From Bradyrhizobium campsiandrae (GTDB lineage: Bacteria; Pseudomonadota; Alphaproteobacteria; Rhizobiales; Xanthobacteraceae): DNA of 64,000 bases. The stretch spans positions 1-64,000 of the forward strand of contig NZ_JAANIH010000010.1 in the NCBI RefSeq assembly GCF_014529705.1. Reading direction: 5' to 3'. The position numbers and the translations under genes were made by a program. Positions within the stretch are counted from its first letter, which is position 1, and each line of letters opens with the position of its first letter. This document shows positions 19,076 through 28,066 of this stretch, piece by piece. The notes beneath the pieces are model-generated. The model was not told where the DNA came from. It did no database searches and saw nothing but the letters and a program-made list of their open reading frames with translations.

Positions 19076-20890
19076 ATGCCGCAGCACCAAACAGAACTTA
19101 TCACAATGCTGGCGCTCGGAGTCGTGCTTGCCTTCGGCTTCGGACTGGCCGCGCGATTCTTGCGCCTGCCGGCTCTGATCGGCTATTTGCTTGCCGGAAT
19201 CGCGATTGGTCCGAATACACCCGGCATTGTGGGCAATGTCGAGTTAGCGCGCCAGATGTCGGAACTGGGCGTCATCCTGCTGATGTTCGGCGTGGGGCTG
19301 CATTTCTCCCTCAACGATCTTCTCGTCGTGCGTCGGATCGCTGTGCCAGGCGCGATGATCCAGATCGTGACCGCAACTCTCATTGGAACCCTCGTATCGA
19401 GGGCATGGGGCTGGAATTGGAGTGCGGGCCTGGTGTTTGGCCTTGCCCTTTCAGTGGCAAGCACGGTGGTGCTGCTGCGTGCGCTGGATGAAGTAAGTCT
19501 GCTGGACTCCCCCAATGGCAGGATCGCCGTCGGTTGGCTGGTCGTCGAGGACATCGCCATGGTGTTGGCCTTGGTAGTGCTCCCCGCGTTCGCGGCACCG
19601 GTCGGCGCGGACGCCCCGGCAGCGCCTATCGGCGCCGGGACGGCAGGTGTTGGGCTCGCGCTTGGACTCACGCTGATCAAGGTCAGCGCCTTCGTTGCGG
19701 TCGTGTTGGTCTTCGGGCGGCGTGCCGTGCCGTGGCTGCTCAGGCAGGCAGCGCGCTCAGGATCGAGGGAACTCTTTACGCTGGCGGTGCTGGCGATAGC
19801 ACTGGGCATCGCTTACGGGTCGGCGGCGCTGTTCGGCGTCTCCTTTGCACTTGGCGCATTCTTTGCGGGGGTGGTGCTCAGCGAGTCCGAGCTCAGTCAC
19901 CGGGCCGCAACCGAGTCGCTGCCGCTTCAGGATGCGTTCGCGGTGCTATTCTTTGTTTCGGTCGGGATGCTCTTTGACCCCTCAATCCTTGTGAATGATA
20001 CGCTGTCGGTGATCGCAGTCGTTCTAGTGATTGTGCTCGGCAAAGCTCTTACCGCTACGGGGATCGTGCTCGCACTCGGCTATCCAATGTCGACCGCTTT
20101 GGTCGTATCCGCGGCGTTAGCCCAGATTGGGGAATTTTCTTTTATTCTCGCCGATTTCGGGGTGTCCCTGGGGCTTATGCCGATGGAGGGCCGTGATCTG
20201 ATCCTCGCCGGAGCGTTGCTCTCGATCACTGTCAATCCATTTGCGTTTGCGGCTGCTAAGCTCATGGCGCCTTTGCTAACCGCACCCACGCCGGGAGGTG
20301 GCGAGGGTCGTCACTTCGATCCCTTGTTGGGTCTGCATGTGGAAGATCGTCCCACGGCGCAGGCGGACCACGTTATTGTCGTGGGGGCCGGCCGAGTCGG
20401 ACGCACGATCGTCGCGGCGTTGCGCAAGGCAGGAACTCCGTATGTTATAATTGAGCGAGATCGGCGACGTGCCGAAAAGGCTCGTGAGGAGGGCGCAGCG
20501 GTGAAGCACGGCGATGCTGCGGCCCCGGGCGTCCTTGAGGATGCGGGTGCGGAGCGTGCGCGACTTATCGTCATTGCCGTTCCAGATGGCTACGAAGCGC
20601 GGCGCGTGCTCGAGCGCGCTCGTGAGATAGATGCGCTCGCCGAAGTTCTCGTGCGCGCTCACGGCGATGCTGACCGCACGTATCTTCAAGAACGCGGTGC
20701 GACCCGGGCAATCTCAGCCGAATACAACGTAGGCTCGGCAATGGCAGAGGCAACGCTCAGCGGCTTGGGCGTCGCGCCGGCGGCAACCTCAACTACCGTC
20801 GACGAACTGCAGGAGGCGGAAAGCTCAAATGTTGAAGACTCCGGTACGGATATGCACGGCGCCCCTGAGCTGCGTCCTCATCCAGAATAG
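19076..20890 (+). CDS. Kef/YbaL-type monovalent cation:proton antiporter with RCK domain
   Basis: 604 residues from ATG 19076 (MPQHQTELITM). The longer frame has no ribosome binding site and no membrane character. It has about twelve membrane segments of the CPA2 family (residues 10-400), then a soluble RCK/TrkA-N domain whose Rossmann motif VIVVGAGRVGRTI is followed by VIIERDR. Related Kef-type proteins are common in transmissible stress-tolerance islands and help to control cytoplasmic pH or potassium under electrophile, heat or oxidative stress. A possible FixK-like site lies upstream. The exact ion is not predictable. Confidence 0.88.
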   Translation: MPQHQTELITMLALGVVLAFGFGLAARFLRLPALIGYLLAGIAIGPNTPGIVGNVELARQMSELGVILLMFGVGLHFSLNDLLVVRRIAVPGAMIQIVTATLIGTLVSRAWGWNWSAGLVFGLALSVASTVVLLRALDEVSLLDSPNGRIAVGWLVVEDIAMVLALVVLPAFAAPVGADAPAAPIGAGTAGVGLALGLTLIKVSAFVAVVLVFGRRAVPWLLRQAARSGSRELFTLAVLAIALGIAYGSAALFGVSFALGAFFAGVVLSESELSHRAATESLPLQDAFAVLFFVSVGMLFDPSILVNDTLSVIAVVLVIVLGKALTATGIVLALGYPMSTALVVSAALAQIGEFSFILADFGVSLGLMPMEGRDLILAGALLSITVNPFAFAAAKLMAPLLTAPTPGGGEGRHFDPLLGLHVEDRPTAQADHVIVVGAGRVGRTIVAALRKAGTPYVIIERDRRRAEKAREEGAAVKHGDAAAPGVLEDAGAERARLIVIAVPDGYEARRVLERAREIDALAEVLVRAHGDADRTYLQERGATRAISAEYNVGSAMAEATLSGLGVAPAATSTTVDELQEAESSNVEDSGTDMHGAPELRPHPE

Positions 20891-20921
20891 AGAAGAGAGA
20901 TCCTGTGCTTGAGTTCGCTCC

Positions 20922-21566
20922 CTAAGGCCGAATGATCGTGACGTTTCGGGGACCTTCCAGAGAAATTGCGCCGCGCTCGCGGAGATCCGTAAACGCTCGA
21001 CAGACTGTCTCGGTCGAGAGTCCGAGCAGATCGGCGATGTCGTAGCGTGTAATGGGCAGAGCTAGATCGTTTTCGCCAGATCGGCCGATCCTATCTCTAA
21101 AATGGACCAGGAAAGCTCGCACCCGTTCCGGAGCCGACATTGTGCTCACTACGAAAATTTGCTGCTCCAGCCTTTCAATTGCCGCGAAGGTTCCCAGTCG
21201 GATGAGCTTGGCAGTCGCCGGATCAGAGTCCGCGAGAGCCTCAATTGCCGCTCGGGGATAACAGGCAACTATTGTTCCCTCCACAATTGCTTGCACCGAG
21301 GAGGCGTGCGCGTCGGATGATGAGAATCCAAAGAAGTCACCTGGGAGGTGAATGTCCGCAATTTGCCGTCGTCCATCACTGCGGATACGATATTTGCGTG
21401 TCGCTCCGGAAACGATGCGATACCACCAGTCACAACGATGGTGGTGTTCGAAGATGTCCTGATCACGCTGGAACGTCCTGAGGATGGCGATAGAGTTTAG
21501 GTCTCTCGGACTCTTGTTGATCCGTGGCTCGCAGTCCGAGCCGTCAAACCGCGATGAACGTTCCAT
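20922..21566 (-). CDS. Crp/Fnr-family regulator, FixK-like (no Fe-S cysteines)
   Basis: 214 residues from ATG 21566, preferred over the TTG at 21599 because GAAGGGG precedes it. An N-terminal cyclic-nucleotide-binding-type beta roll (about 25-110) is joined by a dimer helix to a C-terminal winged helix (about 168-214). The recognition helix reads STETVCRAFTDL. Glu186 and Arg190 match the base-contacting E..SR pattern of Fnr and FixK, and Cys189 takes the place of the usual Ser. The N-terminal cysteine cluster of true Fnr is absent. It is the natural candidate to bind the CTGAC-N4-GTCA dyads found in the island. By analogy with FixK proteins, Cys189 could make it redox-sensitive (inference). 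Confidence 0.87.
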   Translation of the reverse strand: MERSSRFDGSDCEPRINKSPRDLNSIAILRTFQRDQDIFEHHHRCDWWYRIVSGATRKYRIRSDGRRQIADIHLPGDFFGFSSSDAHASSVQAIVEGTIVACYPRAAIEALADSDPATAKLIRLGTFAAIERLEQQIFVVSTMSAPERVRAFLVHFRDRIGRSGENDLALPITRYDIADLLGLSTETVCRAFTDLRERGAISLEGPRNVTIIRP

Positions 21567-21792
21567 CGACACCCCTTCAGAACGGAACCGTCCAAGCAAT
21601 TGGACGACCGTGGTGACGATAGAAAAACGTGCGGGTAAGGAGCTATTTGTGGATTCACCTTATGGGAATTCTCGTAAAGGGAAATGGCCCGCTCAGAGAG
21701 TGGACGAGGTGGCGCGTCGTTACTGGGCGGGAGTCACATCTTTCCTTGCACGACCCGTTTGTCAGCGCTTAGAGGTGGATCATCACTTGGCA

Positions 21793-22884
21793 CTACTCCT
21801 TTAAGCCAGCGAGAACCGCGAGCTTAATCGCCTCCGCGACGGTTTTCACTCCTAGCCGCCGCAACATGCGGGAACGATGAACTTCAACGGTTCGGACACT
21901 TATGCCGAGTTCGTGGGCAATCTCCTTGTGGGCCTGACCGTCGGCGAGCCGGACCAGCACCTGCCGCTCACGCTCGCTTAGCGTTTGCACGCGAGCTGCC
22001 GCCTCGTCGCGCTCGTCGGTGACCTCAGAGGATCCTCCCTCCTTTGAATCGGTCAACGTCTTTGACGTACTCGCAACCTCCTTGCCGACGACGCCAATCG
22101 CGACCGGTCCAGCCGGGGGAAGATCGAGGCGATAGAAATCGAACAGGAAAGGTCGGCTATCCTTCGACTTGGTGTGGAGCAGCCGTAGCACTCCCGTCCA
22201 ACGCCCGTCGGAGAGAATCCGATGCCAAACGCCATAACGCAGCTGATCGCGGTCTCCGAGCGCCAGAAAATCGGCAATATGAAGCTCGGACGCCTCACGC
22301 AAATCAGCCAACCCGACGTGTTCAAGGCCAGCGTGGTTCACGAAGAGCGGCCGGCCCTGAAGATTCACGATGCCGATGAAATCGGACGATGCGGCGATGA
22401 GCCTTGCGAGATATGCGTTTGGAGCAGTTTTCTCGCGCCGTCGCAATTCCAACATGGCTTGGCTTGCGGCCATGCGCTGAAGGAGTGTTTCCACCTCAGT
22501 TGGGAAATCTGGCCGATCCGACGCGACTATCACGGTCGCCTCGCCGTGATTGCCGATGGGCGTTGCGTGGACAGTGACCTTGTTGCCGCTGACCGGGCTG
22601 ACGATCTTTCCCCCGTCCGTAATGGCTGCCAATAGGGAGTTGCGGACAGTCGGAACGAATGGCGGCGGCAGTCGTCCGTTGGGCCCATACACGAGCTCAA
22701 CGACGACTTGCAGCGTCGCTATCGACATATATACAAAGTCGGCGTTGAGGGTCTTCACAAGGACCGAGGCCAGGCTTTCGACGACCGCGTCCTCCTCCAG
22801 GTCCTTCCAGTCCGCTTGCAGAGCGGAGAGGCGAAAGAGGTCGTCGAGCGCGCGGACCAGCTTTTGATTTTCCTCCACAGGCAT
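21793..22884 (-). CDS. GAF-PAS-LuxR transcriptional regulator
   Basis: 363 residues. A GAF-like N-terminal domain (about 10-150) is followed by a PAS domain (about 160-270, AASSDFIGIVNLQGRPLFVNHAG) and a LuxR/FixJ helix-turn-helix (about 300-360, LSERERQVLVRLADGQAHKEIAHEL). This architecture suggests direct ligand or redox sensing rather than phosphotransfer, as there is no receiver domain. It lies on the same strand as the FixK-like regulator, about 190 bp upstream of it. It may act with or above that regulator; the targets are unknown. Confidence 0.85.
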   Translation of the reverse strand: MPVEENQKLVRALDDLFRLSALQADWKDLEEDAVVESLASVLVKTLNADFVYMSIATLQVVVELVYGPNGRLPPPFVPTVRNSLLAAITDGGKIVSPVSGNKVTVHATPIGNHGEATVIVASDRPDFPTEVETLLQRMAASQAMLELRRREKTAPNAYLARLIAASSDFIGIVNLQGRPLFVNHAGLEHVGLADLREASELHIADFLALGDRDQLRYGVWHRILSDGRWTGVLRLLHTKSKDSRPFLFDFYRLDLPPAGPVAIGVVGKEVASTSKTLTDSKEGGSSEVTDERDEAAARVQTLSERERQVLVRLADGQAHKEIAHELGISVRTVEVHRSRMLRRLGVKTVAEAIKLAVLAGLKE

Positions 22885-23108
22885 TTGCGTCTCCGCCGAT
22901 CAGGGTCTGACAGATCCTGCGGATCGGCTCTTGCCTGCTACAATCAGGATCGGTTTTCGGCTACAGTTGGGTTCGTGTCAGCCGAGTGCAACTAGCCATA
23001 GCAGATGCAGCAGGCAGTTGTCAGGCTCGCTCCACGGACTAAATTTGCAGCGGCGGCTAGGTTCTGTCCAGACGGAGCGGTGAGAAGTGTGAACCCGAAA
23101 GTGAGACC

Positions 23109-23432
23109 ATGAGGTTGGACACGAACGTGACTGCGAAGAAGCGACCCAGATATACCCTCCTCGATGATCCCGGGTCAGCTGCCGGGAACGAGATCATCGT
23201 CACAATTTTCGACTGGCAAGGGAAGGCCCCCATCCGGGCCACCCTCGGATGGATGGCGCATTCTCGAGAAGGCGCTCACATTGGCCCGGACGAGAGCGAG
23301 GAGGTCGATGTAGGCCTTGCGCTCGCTCAGGCGCAGCGCCTGCTTCAGCGTTACGGTTTCCAAAGGATCGTGATCGTGCTTGAGCACGAAGACCTATGGG
23401 ATCCCGCGTGGGGCGATCTCGTCCGCCGCTAA
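23109..23432 (+). CDS. Small protein of unknown function
   Basis: 107 residues starting MRLDTNVTAKKRPRYTLLDD. It appears soluble, with no signal peptide; it is acidic in the middle and ends in LEHEDLWDPAWGDLVRR. I do not recognise a family. It lies between a regulator and the small heat-shock operon on the same strand as the latter, with a 250-bp gap, so a stress-related role is only guilt by association. Confidence 0.5.
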   Translation: MRLDTNVTAKKRPRYTLLDDPGSAAGNEIIVTIFDWQGKAPIRATLGWMAHSREGAHIGPDESEEVDVGLALAQAQRLLQRYGFQRIVIVLEHEDLWDPAWGDLVRR

Positions 23433-23611
23433 CGCCGGGCTAGCGACTATTGGGGCCGGACCGGGAACCTCGAGAGTCAAGCACCGGCGCGGCCCTTTTT
23501 GCACGCTGGAACGATCATCCCTTCCGGTGAAACCTTGGGCGGCGACCCCGTCTCGGCCGATGGGCGGTCGGGCTTTTGGTCATGCCCCAGCGCCGACAAA
23601 TCGCGAAATAA

Positions 23612-23625
23612 CTGACGGTCATCAG
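23612..23625. promoter_or_regulatory. FixK/Fnr-like dyad of the hsp20 operon
   Basis: CTGAC-GGTC-ATCAG, ending 58 bp before the first hsp20 ATG. A -10-like CACGAT at 23648-23653 is centred 32 bp downstream, the geometry of a class II Fnr-type promoter. Confidence 0.6.
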
Positions 23626-23683
23626 TGCCAATCCGGCGGAGAGTCGCCACGATCCCTTCAACGTCAGTAAAGGGAGTTGGCAA

Positions 23684-24124
23684 ATGCTCGCTTATCCAGG
23701 AAATGCGGGGCGCACGTTCGATCCATTTCGGCAGATGCGACTCATGCAACAGGATGTGAAGCGCGTGATGAACAACCTGCGAGCCCCCACAACGTCTGAA
23801 TTTCCCCCAATCAATATTTGGACCGGCCCCGACGGCGCCGTGATCACTGCGGAGATTCCTGGCGTCGCTGCCGATGACCTCGACATCGCGGTCCATCAGA
23901 ACACCGTAACCCTTCGTGGAAAACGGGACATCGACCCGGTCGCCGAAGGCGCGGTTGTTCATCGCCAAGAGCGCGTTGCGGGTTCCTTTGCCCGCAGCCT
24001 CGTCCTTCCGTTCCGCGTCGATGGGGAGAAGGCCGCCGCAGCGTTCCGGAACGGGCTGCTTCGGCTCGAGCTCCCTCGCCCCGACGCTGATCGCCCTCGC
24101 AAAATCGCTATAAGCCGGACTTGA
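23684..24124 (+). CDS. Small heat-shock protein (Hsp20/alpha-crystallin), first of three
   Basis: ATP-independent holdase that keeps unfolding proteins soluble; 146 residues. The alpha-crystallin domain runs from about 42 to 140, with AEIPGVAADDLDI, VTLRGKR and the C-terminal FRNGLLRLELPR signature. The N-terminal arm begins MLAYPGNAGRTFDPF. It is the first gene behind the FixK-like dyad, with GGGAG before its ATG, and the next hsp20 follows after 12 bp. Confidence 0.9.
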   Translation: MLAYPGNAGRTFDPFRQMRLMQQDVKRVMNNLRAPTTSEFPPINIWTGPDGAVITAEIPGVAADDLDIAVHQNTVTLRGKRDIDPVAEGAVVHRQERVAGSFARSLVLPFRVDGEKAAAAFRNGLLRLELPRPDADRPRKIAISRT

Positions 24125-24136
24125 AGGAGACCCGTC

Positions 24137-24520
24137 ATGGCCGCTCAGGACACCAGCATAAGCGAGGCCGCCGAAGCCACACGAGATGCGCCGGTCTTCG
24201 TCCCTCCAGCAGATATAATCGAGGACCAGTCCAGCCTGTTGATGGTTTTAGACCTCCCCGGCGCCGATCCCGAAAGCCTCGATGTGACGCTCGACAAGCG
24301 GCTCTTGCGGATCGCGGCGCGCTCGGTGCCGAGCCGCCCCGAAGGCTACACACTGCAGCACGCCGAGTATTGGGATGGCAATTACGAGCGGAGTTTTGTC
24401 ATCTCAGAGCCAGTCGACGTGGCAAAAATCGAAGCGATTTTCAAAGACGGCGTTCTGCGGCTGACGCTGCCAAAGGCGACGCCGGCGCCGGCTGCCAAGA
24501 TTTCCGTCAAGGCGGCGTGA
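24137..24520 (+). CDS. Small heat-shock protein (Hsp20/alpha-crystallin), second of three
   Basis: 127 residues, shorter than its neighbours and lacking a long N-terminal arm. The domain signatures are LMVLDLPGADPESLDVTLD, ERSFVISEPVDVAKIEA and FKDGVLRLTLPKA, ending PAAKISVKAA. It diverges clearly from the first and third copies, so the three probably form mixed oligomers or differ in client range (inference). It is followed by the third copy after 7 bp. Confidence 0.9.
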   Translation: MAAQDTSISEAAEATRDAPVFVPPADIIEDQSSLLMVLDLPGADPESLDVTLDKRLLRIAARSVPSRPEGYTLQHAEYWDGNYERSFVISEPVDVAKIEAIFKDGVLRLTLPKATPAPAAKISVKAA

Positions 24521-24527
24521 GGCGACG

Positions 24528-25028
24528 ATGAAAATCACCGACCTCATTCCTTGGAGCGGCACCGGGCGGGACGTGGGTCCGCAAACGGGACCGGTGGACC
24601 CGCTTCGTGCGCTGCAGCAGGACATTGACCACGCATTTGAGCAATTCTGGAGGGTGCTGCCATCGCCATTTCCGGAGTTCGCACCCTCCGCACCCGATTC
24701 CGTCCGGCTGGATGTCAGCGATAGCGACAAGGCGATAACGGTCACCGCTGAATTGCCTGGCCTCTCTGAGGATGACATCGAGCTTTCGATCAGTGAGGGC
24801 TCTCTGACGATCCGCGGCGAAAGGAGTACCGACCGAAAAACTGAAGACGGAGGACTCATCGTTCGCGAGCGAACATACGGCTCCTTCCAACGCACCCTGC
24901 AGCTTCCAGACAGTGTCGATGCCGACGCGGCAAGCGCGACATTCAAGAACGGTATATTGACCATCAAGGTCCCGAAAACGGCTGAGTCCATCGCCAGTAT
25001 TCAACGCATCCCTGTGCAGGCGGGTTAA
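24528..25028 (+). CDS. Small heat-shock protein (Hsp20/alpha-crystallin), third of three
   Basis: 166 residues with an N-terminal arm (about 1-50) and a full alpha-crystallin domain (about 55-160): AELPGLSEDDIELSI, LTIRGER, YGSFQRTLQLPDSVDAD and FKNGILTIKVPKT. It is the best match to the Hsp20 of Hyphomicrobiales and of stress-tolerance islands. It is the last gene of the operon; a terminator-like hairpin follows at 25061-25098. Confidence 0.92.
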   Translation: MKITDLIPWSGTGRDVGPQTGPVDPLRALQQDIDHAFEQFWRVLPSPFPEFAPSAPDSVRLDVSDSDKAITVTAELPGLSEDDIELSISEGSLTIRGERSTDRKTEDGGLIVRERTYGSFQRTLQLPDSVDADAASATFKNGILTIKVPKTAESIASIQRIPVQAG

Positions 25029-25060
25029 TATCGCCGCTCCGAGCCCCACCCGCCTTGCCT

Positions 25061-25098
25061 GCCCGCCATCCTCCCCCGGGGTGGCGGGCACTTTTGTG
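25061..25098 (+). terminator. Terminator-like hairpin after the hsp20 operon
   Basis: GCCCGCCA (25061-25068) pairs perfectly with TGGCGGGC (25082-25089) around a CG-rich loop, followed by ACTTTTGTG. Its position 33 bp after the last hsp20 stop fits a rho-independent terminator. Confidence 0.6.
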
Positions 25099-25606
25099 AC
25101 CGCACGAGCTCATCATTGGCCGGCGGTGATCCCGGTGAAATTCCGGATTCCGCTCCTGCCTGGTTTGCCGGATGAAGATCGAGATCGACGACATTGGAAA
25201 TGACCGGCCGGATCGTGCCGCCCATAGCGGAGGTGTCATGCCAACATGTGCCATTGGCACGGATAACGACGGCACCGTTACCTCCGCCACGGAGCGACCA
25301 GCGGGGCGGCGCATCGTCGAGTGATGAAGGCGAAATGCTCATGGGTCACGAGCCGTAATTTAAGCTGAGACATTATCTCGGTCTGTTGCGGATTGATCGC
25401 CAAGACGCTATCCAGCCGGTGTCGGAAAAGGCAGACTTGGTTTGGTAAGCCCAAGTCCTTTCGGTAACGAAAGCTCTGGTCTTTGGCCTCGTGTCGGAGA
25501 TCCCCACGACGAGCATGGGACGCTCCCCGGCGTCCCGATTGTTCGTCCGTGAGGTCGCTCATTCGAGGAACGCTCCGGTCGAACGTGATCGACACAGGAG
25601 CGTTTC
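25099..25606. other. Gap between hsp20 operon and monooxygenase
   Basis: About 500 bp with no gene I can support. A 50-codon frame at 25172-25324 (MKIEIDDIGNDRPD and following) has no clear ribosome binding site. Minus-strand frames here show no family resemblance. I saw no FixK-like dyad. Confidence 0.4.
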
Positions 25607-27157
25607 ATGCCCAATTCCCAACCCATCTACGAAGTCGTAATCGCCGGCGGCGGCCCGGTCGGGCTCTTCCTTGCCTGCGAGTTGCGTCTCGCAGGCGTCT
25701 CCGTCCTTGTCCTGGAGCAGGCTGCCGATCCGCTGTCTCCTTTGAAGGCATTGCCGTTCGGAATGCGCGGTCTGTCCGCGCCGACCCTTGAGGTCCTCGA
25801 TCGCCGCGGCCTGCTCGACGACGTCAGGGAGGCGAGCCAAGCGAACAATGCCTCGGGCGCCACCAAGGCCTTCGCGCATTGGATGCAGCAGCAGCGCCGG
25901 CCTGCCGGCCATTTCGCCGGCATCCAGTTCTTTTACGAGGACATCGACGTCTCGCGGTGGCCGTACCGGCTGCCAAGTCTGGCCGGGGTCAATCTAGCCG
26001 TGGACATGCAGTCCCTGGAAACCGTCCTCGCTGCCCGGGCGACCGCAATGGGGGCGGAGATCCAGCGTGGCGTCGGCGTCGAAGCTTTCGAGCAGACCGA
26101 CAACACCGTGATCGTCCGCGCTGGCGGCCAGACCTTCCGCTCGCGATGGCTAGTGGGCTGCGATGGCGGGCGCAGCGCCGTGCGCAAGGCTGGCGGCTTC
26201 GAATTCGCCGGCACCGATCCCGAATTCACCGGCTACTCGGTCGAGGTGGAACTGGCAAACCCGGAGACGCTCCGCGTCGGACGCACCTATACCCGGACGG
26301 GCATGTACACCTACGCGCAGCCCGGCACGATCGCGATGGTCGACTTCGATCGCGGCGCCTTCCACCGCACACAGCCGATCACGATGGAGCACGTGCAGGT
26401 TGTTTTGCGCCGGATCTCCGGCGCCGACGTCACCTTGACCACCCTCCGGCTCGCGACCACATGGACGGACCGAGCCCGCCAGGCGACGGCCTACCGCAAC
26501 GGACGGGTGATGCTTGCCGGCGACGCCGCGCACACGCATTCGCCGCTGGGCGGTCAGGGTCTCAATCTAGGCCTCGGCGACGCAACAAACCTGGGCTGGA
26601 AGCTGGCGGCCACCATCCATGGGCGCGCCCCGGCCGGATTGCTCGATAGCTATTTCGCTGAACGCCATCCCGAGGGCGCGCGGATTCTCGACTGGTCCCG
26701 CGCTCAGGTCGCGCTTATGCGCCCTACGCCGAGCACCCGAGCGCTCGAATCTATCATCCGCGATCTCATCGGAACGCGTGACGGCGCGACCTACTTCGCC
26801 GAAAAGGTATGGGGCCTGTCGCTGCGCTACGATCTCGGCGGCGGTCACCCTTTGGTGGGCCGGAGCGCTCCCGATTTTACGCTGATTGATGGAACGAGGG
26901 TCGGGAAACTCCTGCAGGACGGCCGTGGCCTGCTGCTGGATTTTGCTCCAGGCGCGCCGCTGCGGCCGCTGGCCGACCGCTGGCAGAGGCGGTTCAACTA
27001 TATTTCGGGGGACGCCGAGAACCGGCTGGGATTACGCGCCATCCTCATCCGTCCCGATGGTATGGTTGCCTCAGCGATTGAGAGCGCCGCAGACGATCAA
27101 GGCGTTCGCCAGGCGGCCGAGCGCTGGTTTGGTGAGCCTGACGGGCCGCCTAGCTAA
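25607..27157 (+). CDS. FAD-dependent aromatic-type monooxygenase (class A flavoprotein)
   Basis: 516 residues. The N-terminal FAD-binding Rossmann motif reads EVVIAGGGPVGLFLACELRL. The DG motif lies in VGCDGGRSAVRKAGG, the second FAD motif is VMLAGDAAHTHSPLGGQGLN, and the last ~110 residues form a thioredoxin-like domain typical of the phenol and rifampicin hydroxylase subfamily. It would insert one oxygen atom from O2 into an aromatic or polyketide-like substrate using NAD(P)H. The substrate cannot be told from sequence; detoxification is inferred from the stress context. Its stop overlaps the end of the convergent aldo/keto reductase gene by 4 bp. Confidence 0.87.
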   Translation: MPNSQPIYEVVIAGGGPVGLFLACELRLAGVSVLVLEQAADPLSPLKALPFGMRGLSAPTLEVLDRRGLLDDVREASQANNASGATKAFAHWMQQQRRPAGHFAGIQFFYEDIDVSRWPYRLPSLAGVNLAVDMQSLETVLAARATAMGAEIQRGVGVEAFEQTDNTVIVRAGGQTFRSRWLVGCDGGRSAVRKAGGFEFAGTDPEFTGYSVEVELANPETLRVGRTYTRTGMYTYAQPGTIAMVDFDRGAFHRTQPITMEHVQVVLRRISGADVTLTTLRLATTWTDRARQATAYRNGRVMLAGDAAHTHSPLGGQGLNLGLGDATNLGWKLAATIHGRAPAGLLDSYFAERHPEGARILDWSRAQVALMRPTPSTRALESIIRDLIGTRDGATYFAEKVWGLSLRYDLGGGHPLVGRSAPDFTLIDGTRVGKLLQDGRGLLLDFAPGAPLRPLADRWQRRFNYISGDAENRLGLRAILIRPDGMVASAIESAADDQGVRQAAERWFGEPDGPPS

Positions 27158-27981
27158 GTCGTGCTGCGCGGCATGGCGAAGATGCGATCGAGTTCAACCA
27201 GATCTGCCGGGGCAAGTCGCAGATCGAGCGCGTCGCGGTTCTCCCTCACATGCCGTACGTTTCCTGCTTTCGGAATCGCGACAATTCCGTCCTGTCTCAA
27301 GACCCAGGCGAGGGCCAGCTGGGCGCGGCTACAGCCGTACCGCTCTGCCGCGCGGGCAAGCCGCCCGTCCCTAGCGAGATGACCTCCGCAGATGGGAGAA
27401 TGTGCCATGATCGGAACACCCCGCTCCCTGCACCATGGAAGAAGGTCGCACTCGATGTCTCGCCGGCACAGATTGTAGGCGATCTGATTTACCTGCACCA
27501 ATTTTCCCACGGGAATGGCCGCGAGGTCCTTCAAATCGCGGATGAGGAAATTTCTGACACCCCAATAGCGTATTTTTCCGGCGCTTCTGAGTGCCTCAAA
27601 GCCGTCGAGCGTTTCGGCGAGAGGGACGTTGCCTCGCCAATGCAGCAGAAAAAGATCAATACGGTCCGTACGAAGTCTTCTCAGGCTGCGTTCGCAAGAC
27701 GTAACGACACCGAGGCGGGAAGCGTGGTGCGGATGAACCTTGCTCACAATGAACACCTTCTCGCGCTGCCCGTCGATCGCCTCCGCCACCACCTGCTCTG
27801 CTCCACCGTCCGCATAAGACTCCGCGGTGTCGATTAGCGTCATCCCGAGATCGATGCCCGTCTTCAACGCGGCGATCTCGTCGCGAGATGAACCGCTGTG
27901 CTCCCCAATTCCAGCTGTGCCTTGTCCGAGCACCGGTATAGCCTCGCCCGCCGGCAAGGTGGTCTTCCTGCTCGCTGACAT
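27154..27981 (-). CDS. Aldo/keto reductase
   Basis: 275 residues from ATG 27981 (MSASRKTTLPAGEAIP), chosen for its AGGA ribosome binding site; the longer frame at 28020 lacks one. NADPH-dependent carbonyl reductase with a TIM-barrel fold. The catalytic tetrad is visible: Asp in TLIDTAESY, Tyr of the same segment, Lys in VFIVSKVHPHH and His in LFLLHWRG. The cofactor motif lies in IPKAGNVRHVREN. It probably detoxifies aldehydes. A FixK-like dyad ends 72 bp upstream of the start. Confidence 0.9.
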   Translation of the reverse strand: MSASRKTTLPAGEAIPVLGQGTAGIGEHSGSSRDEIAALKTGIDLGMTLIDTAESYADGGAEQVVAEAIDGQREKVFIVSKVHPHHASRLGVVTSCERSLRRLRTDRIDLFLLHWRGNVPLAETLDGFEALRSAGKIRYWGVRNFLIRDLKDLAAIPVGKLVQVNQIAYNLCRRDIECDLLPWCRERGVPIMAHSPICGGHLARDGRLARAAERYGCSRAQLALAWVLRQDGIVAIPKAGNVRHVRENRDALDLRLAPADLVELDRIFAMPRSTT

Positions 27982-28052
27982 GGGGTTTCCTAACTGGCAC
28001 GGTGACAAGAGCGCGCACAAATTGAGGCTAACTGATCTCGTAGGGCTGGGAA

Positions 28053-28066
28053 CTGACGACCGTCAC
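28053..28066. promoter_or_regulatory. FixK/Fnr-like dyad of the aldo/keto reductase gene
   Basis: CTGAC-GACC-GTCAC, a perfect TGAC-N4-GTCA core. On the minus strand a -10-like TAGCCT (28030-28025) is centred 32 bp downstream, and the start codon lies at 27981. Confidence 0.65.
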
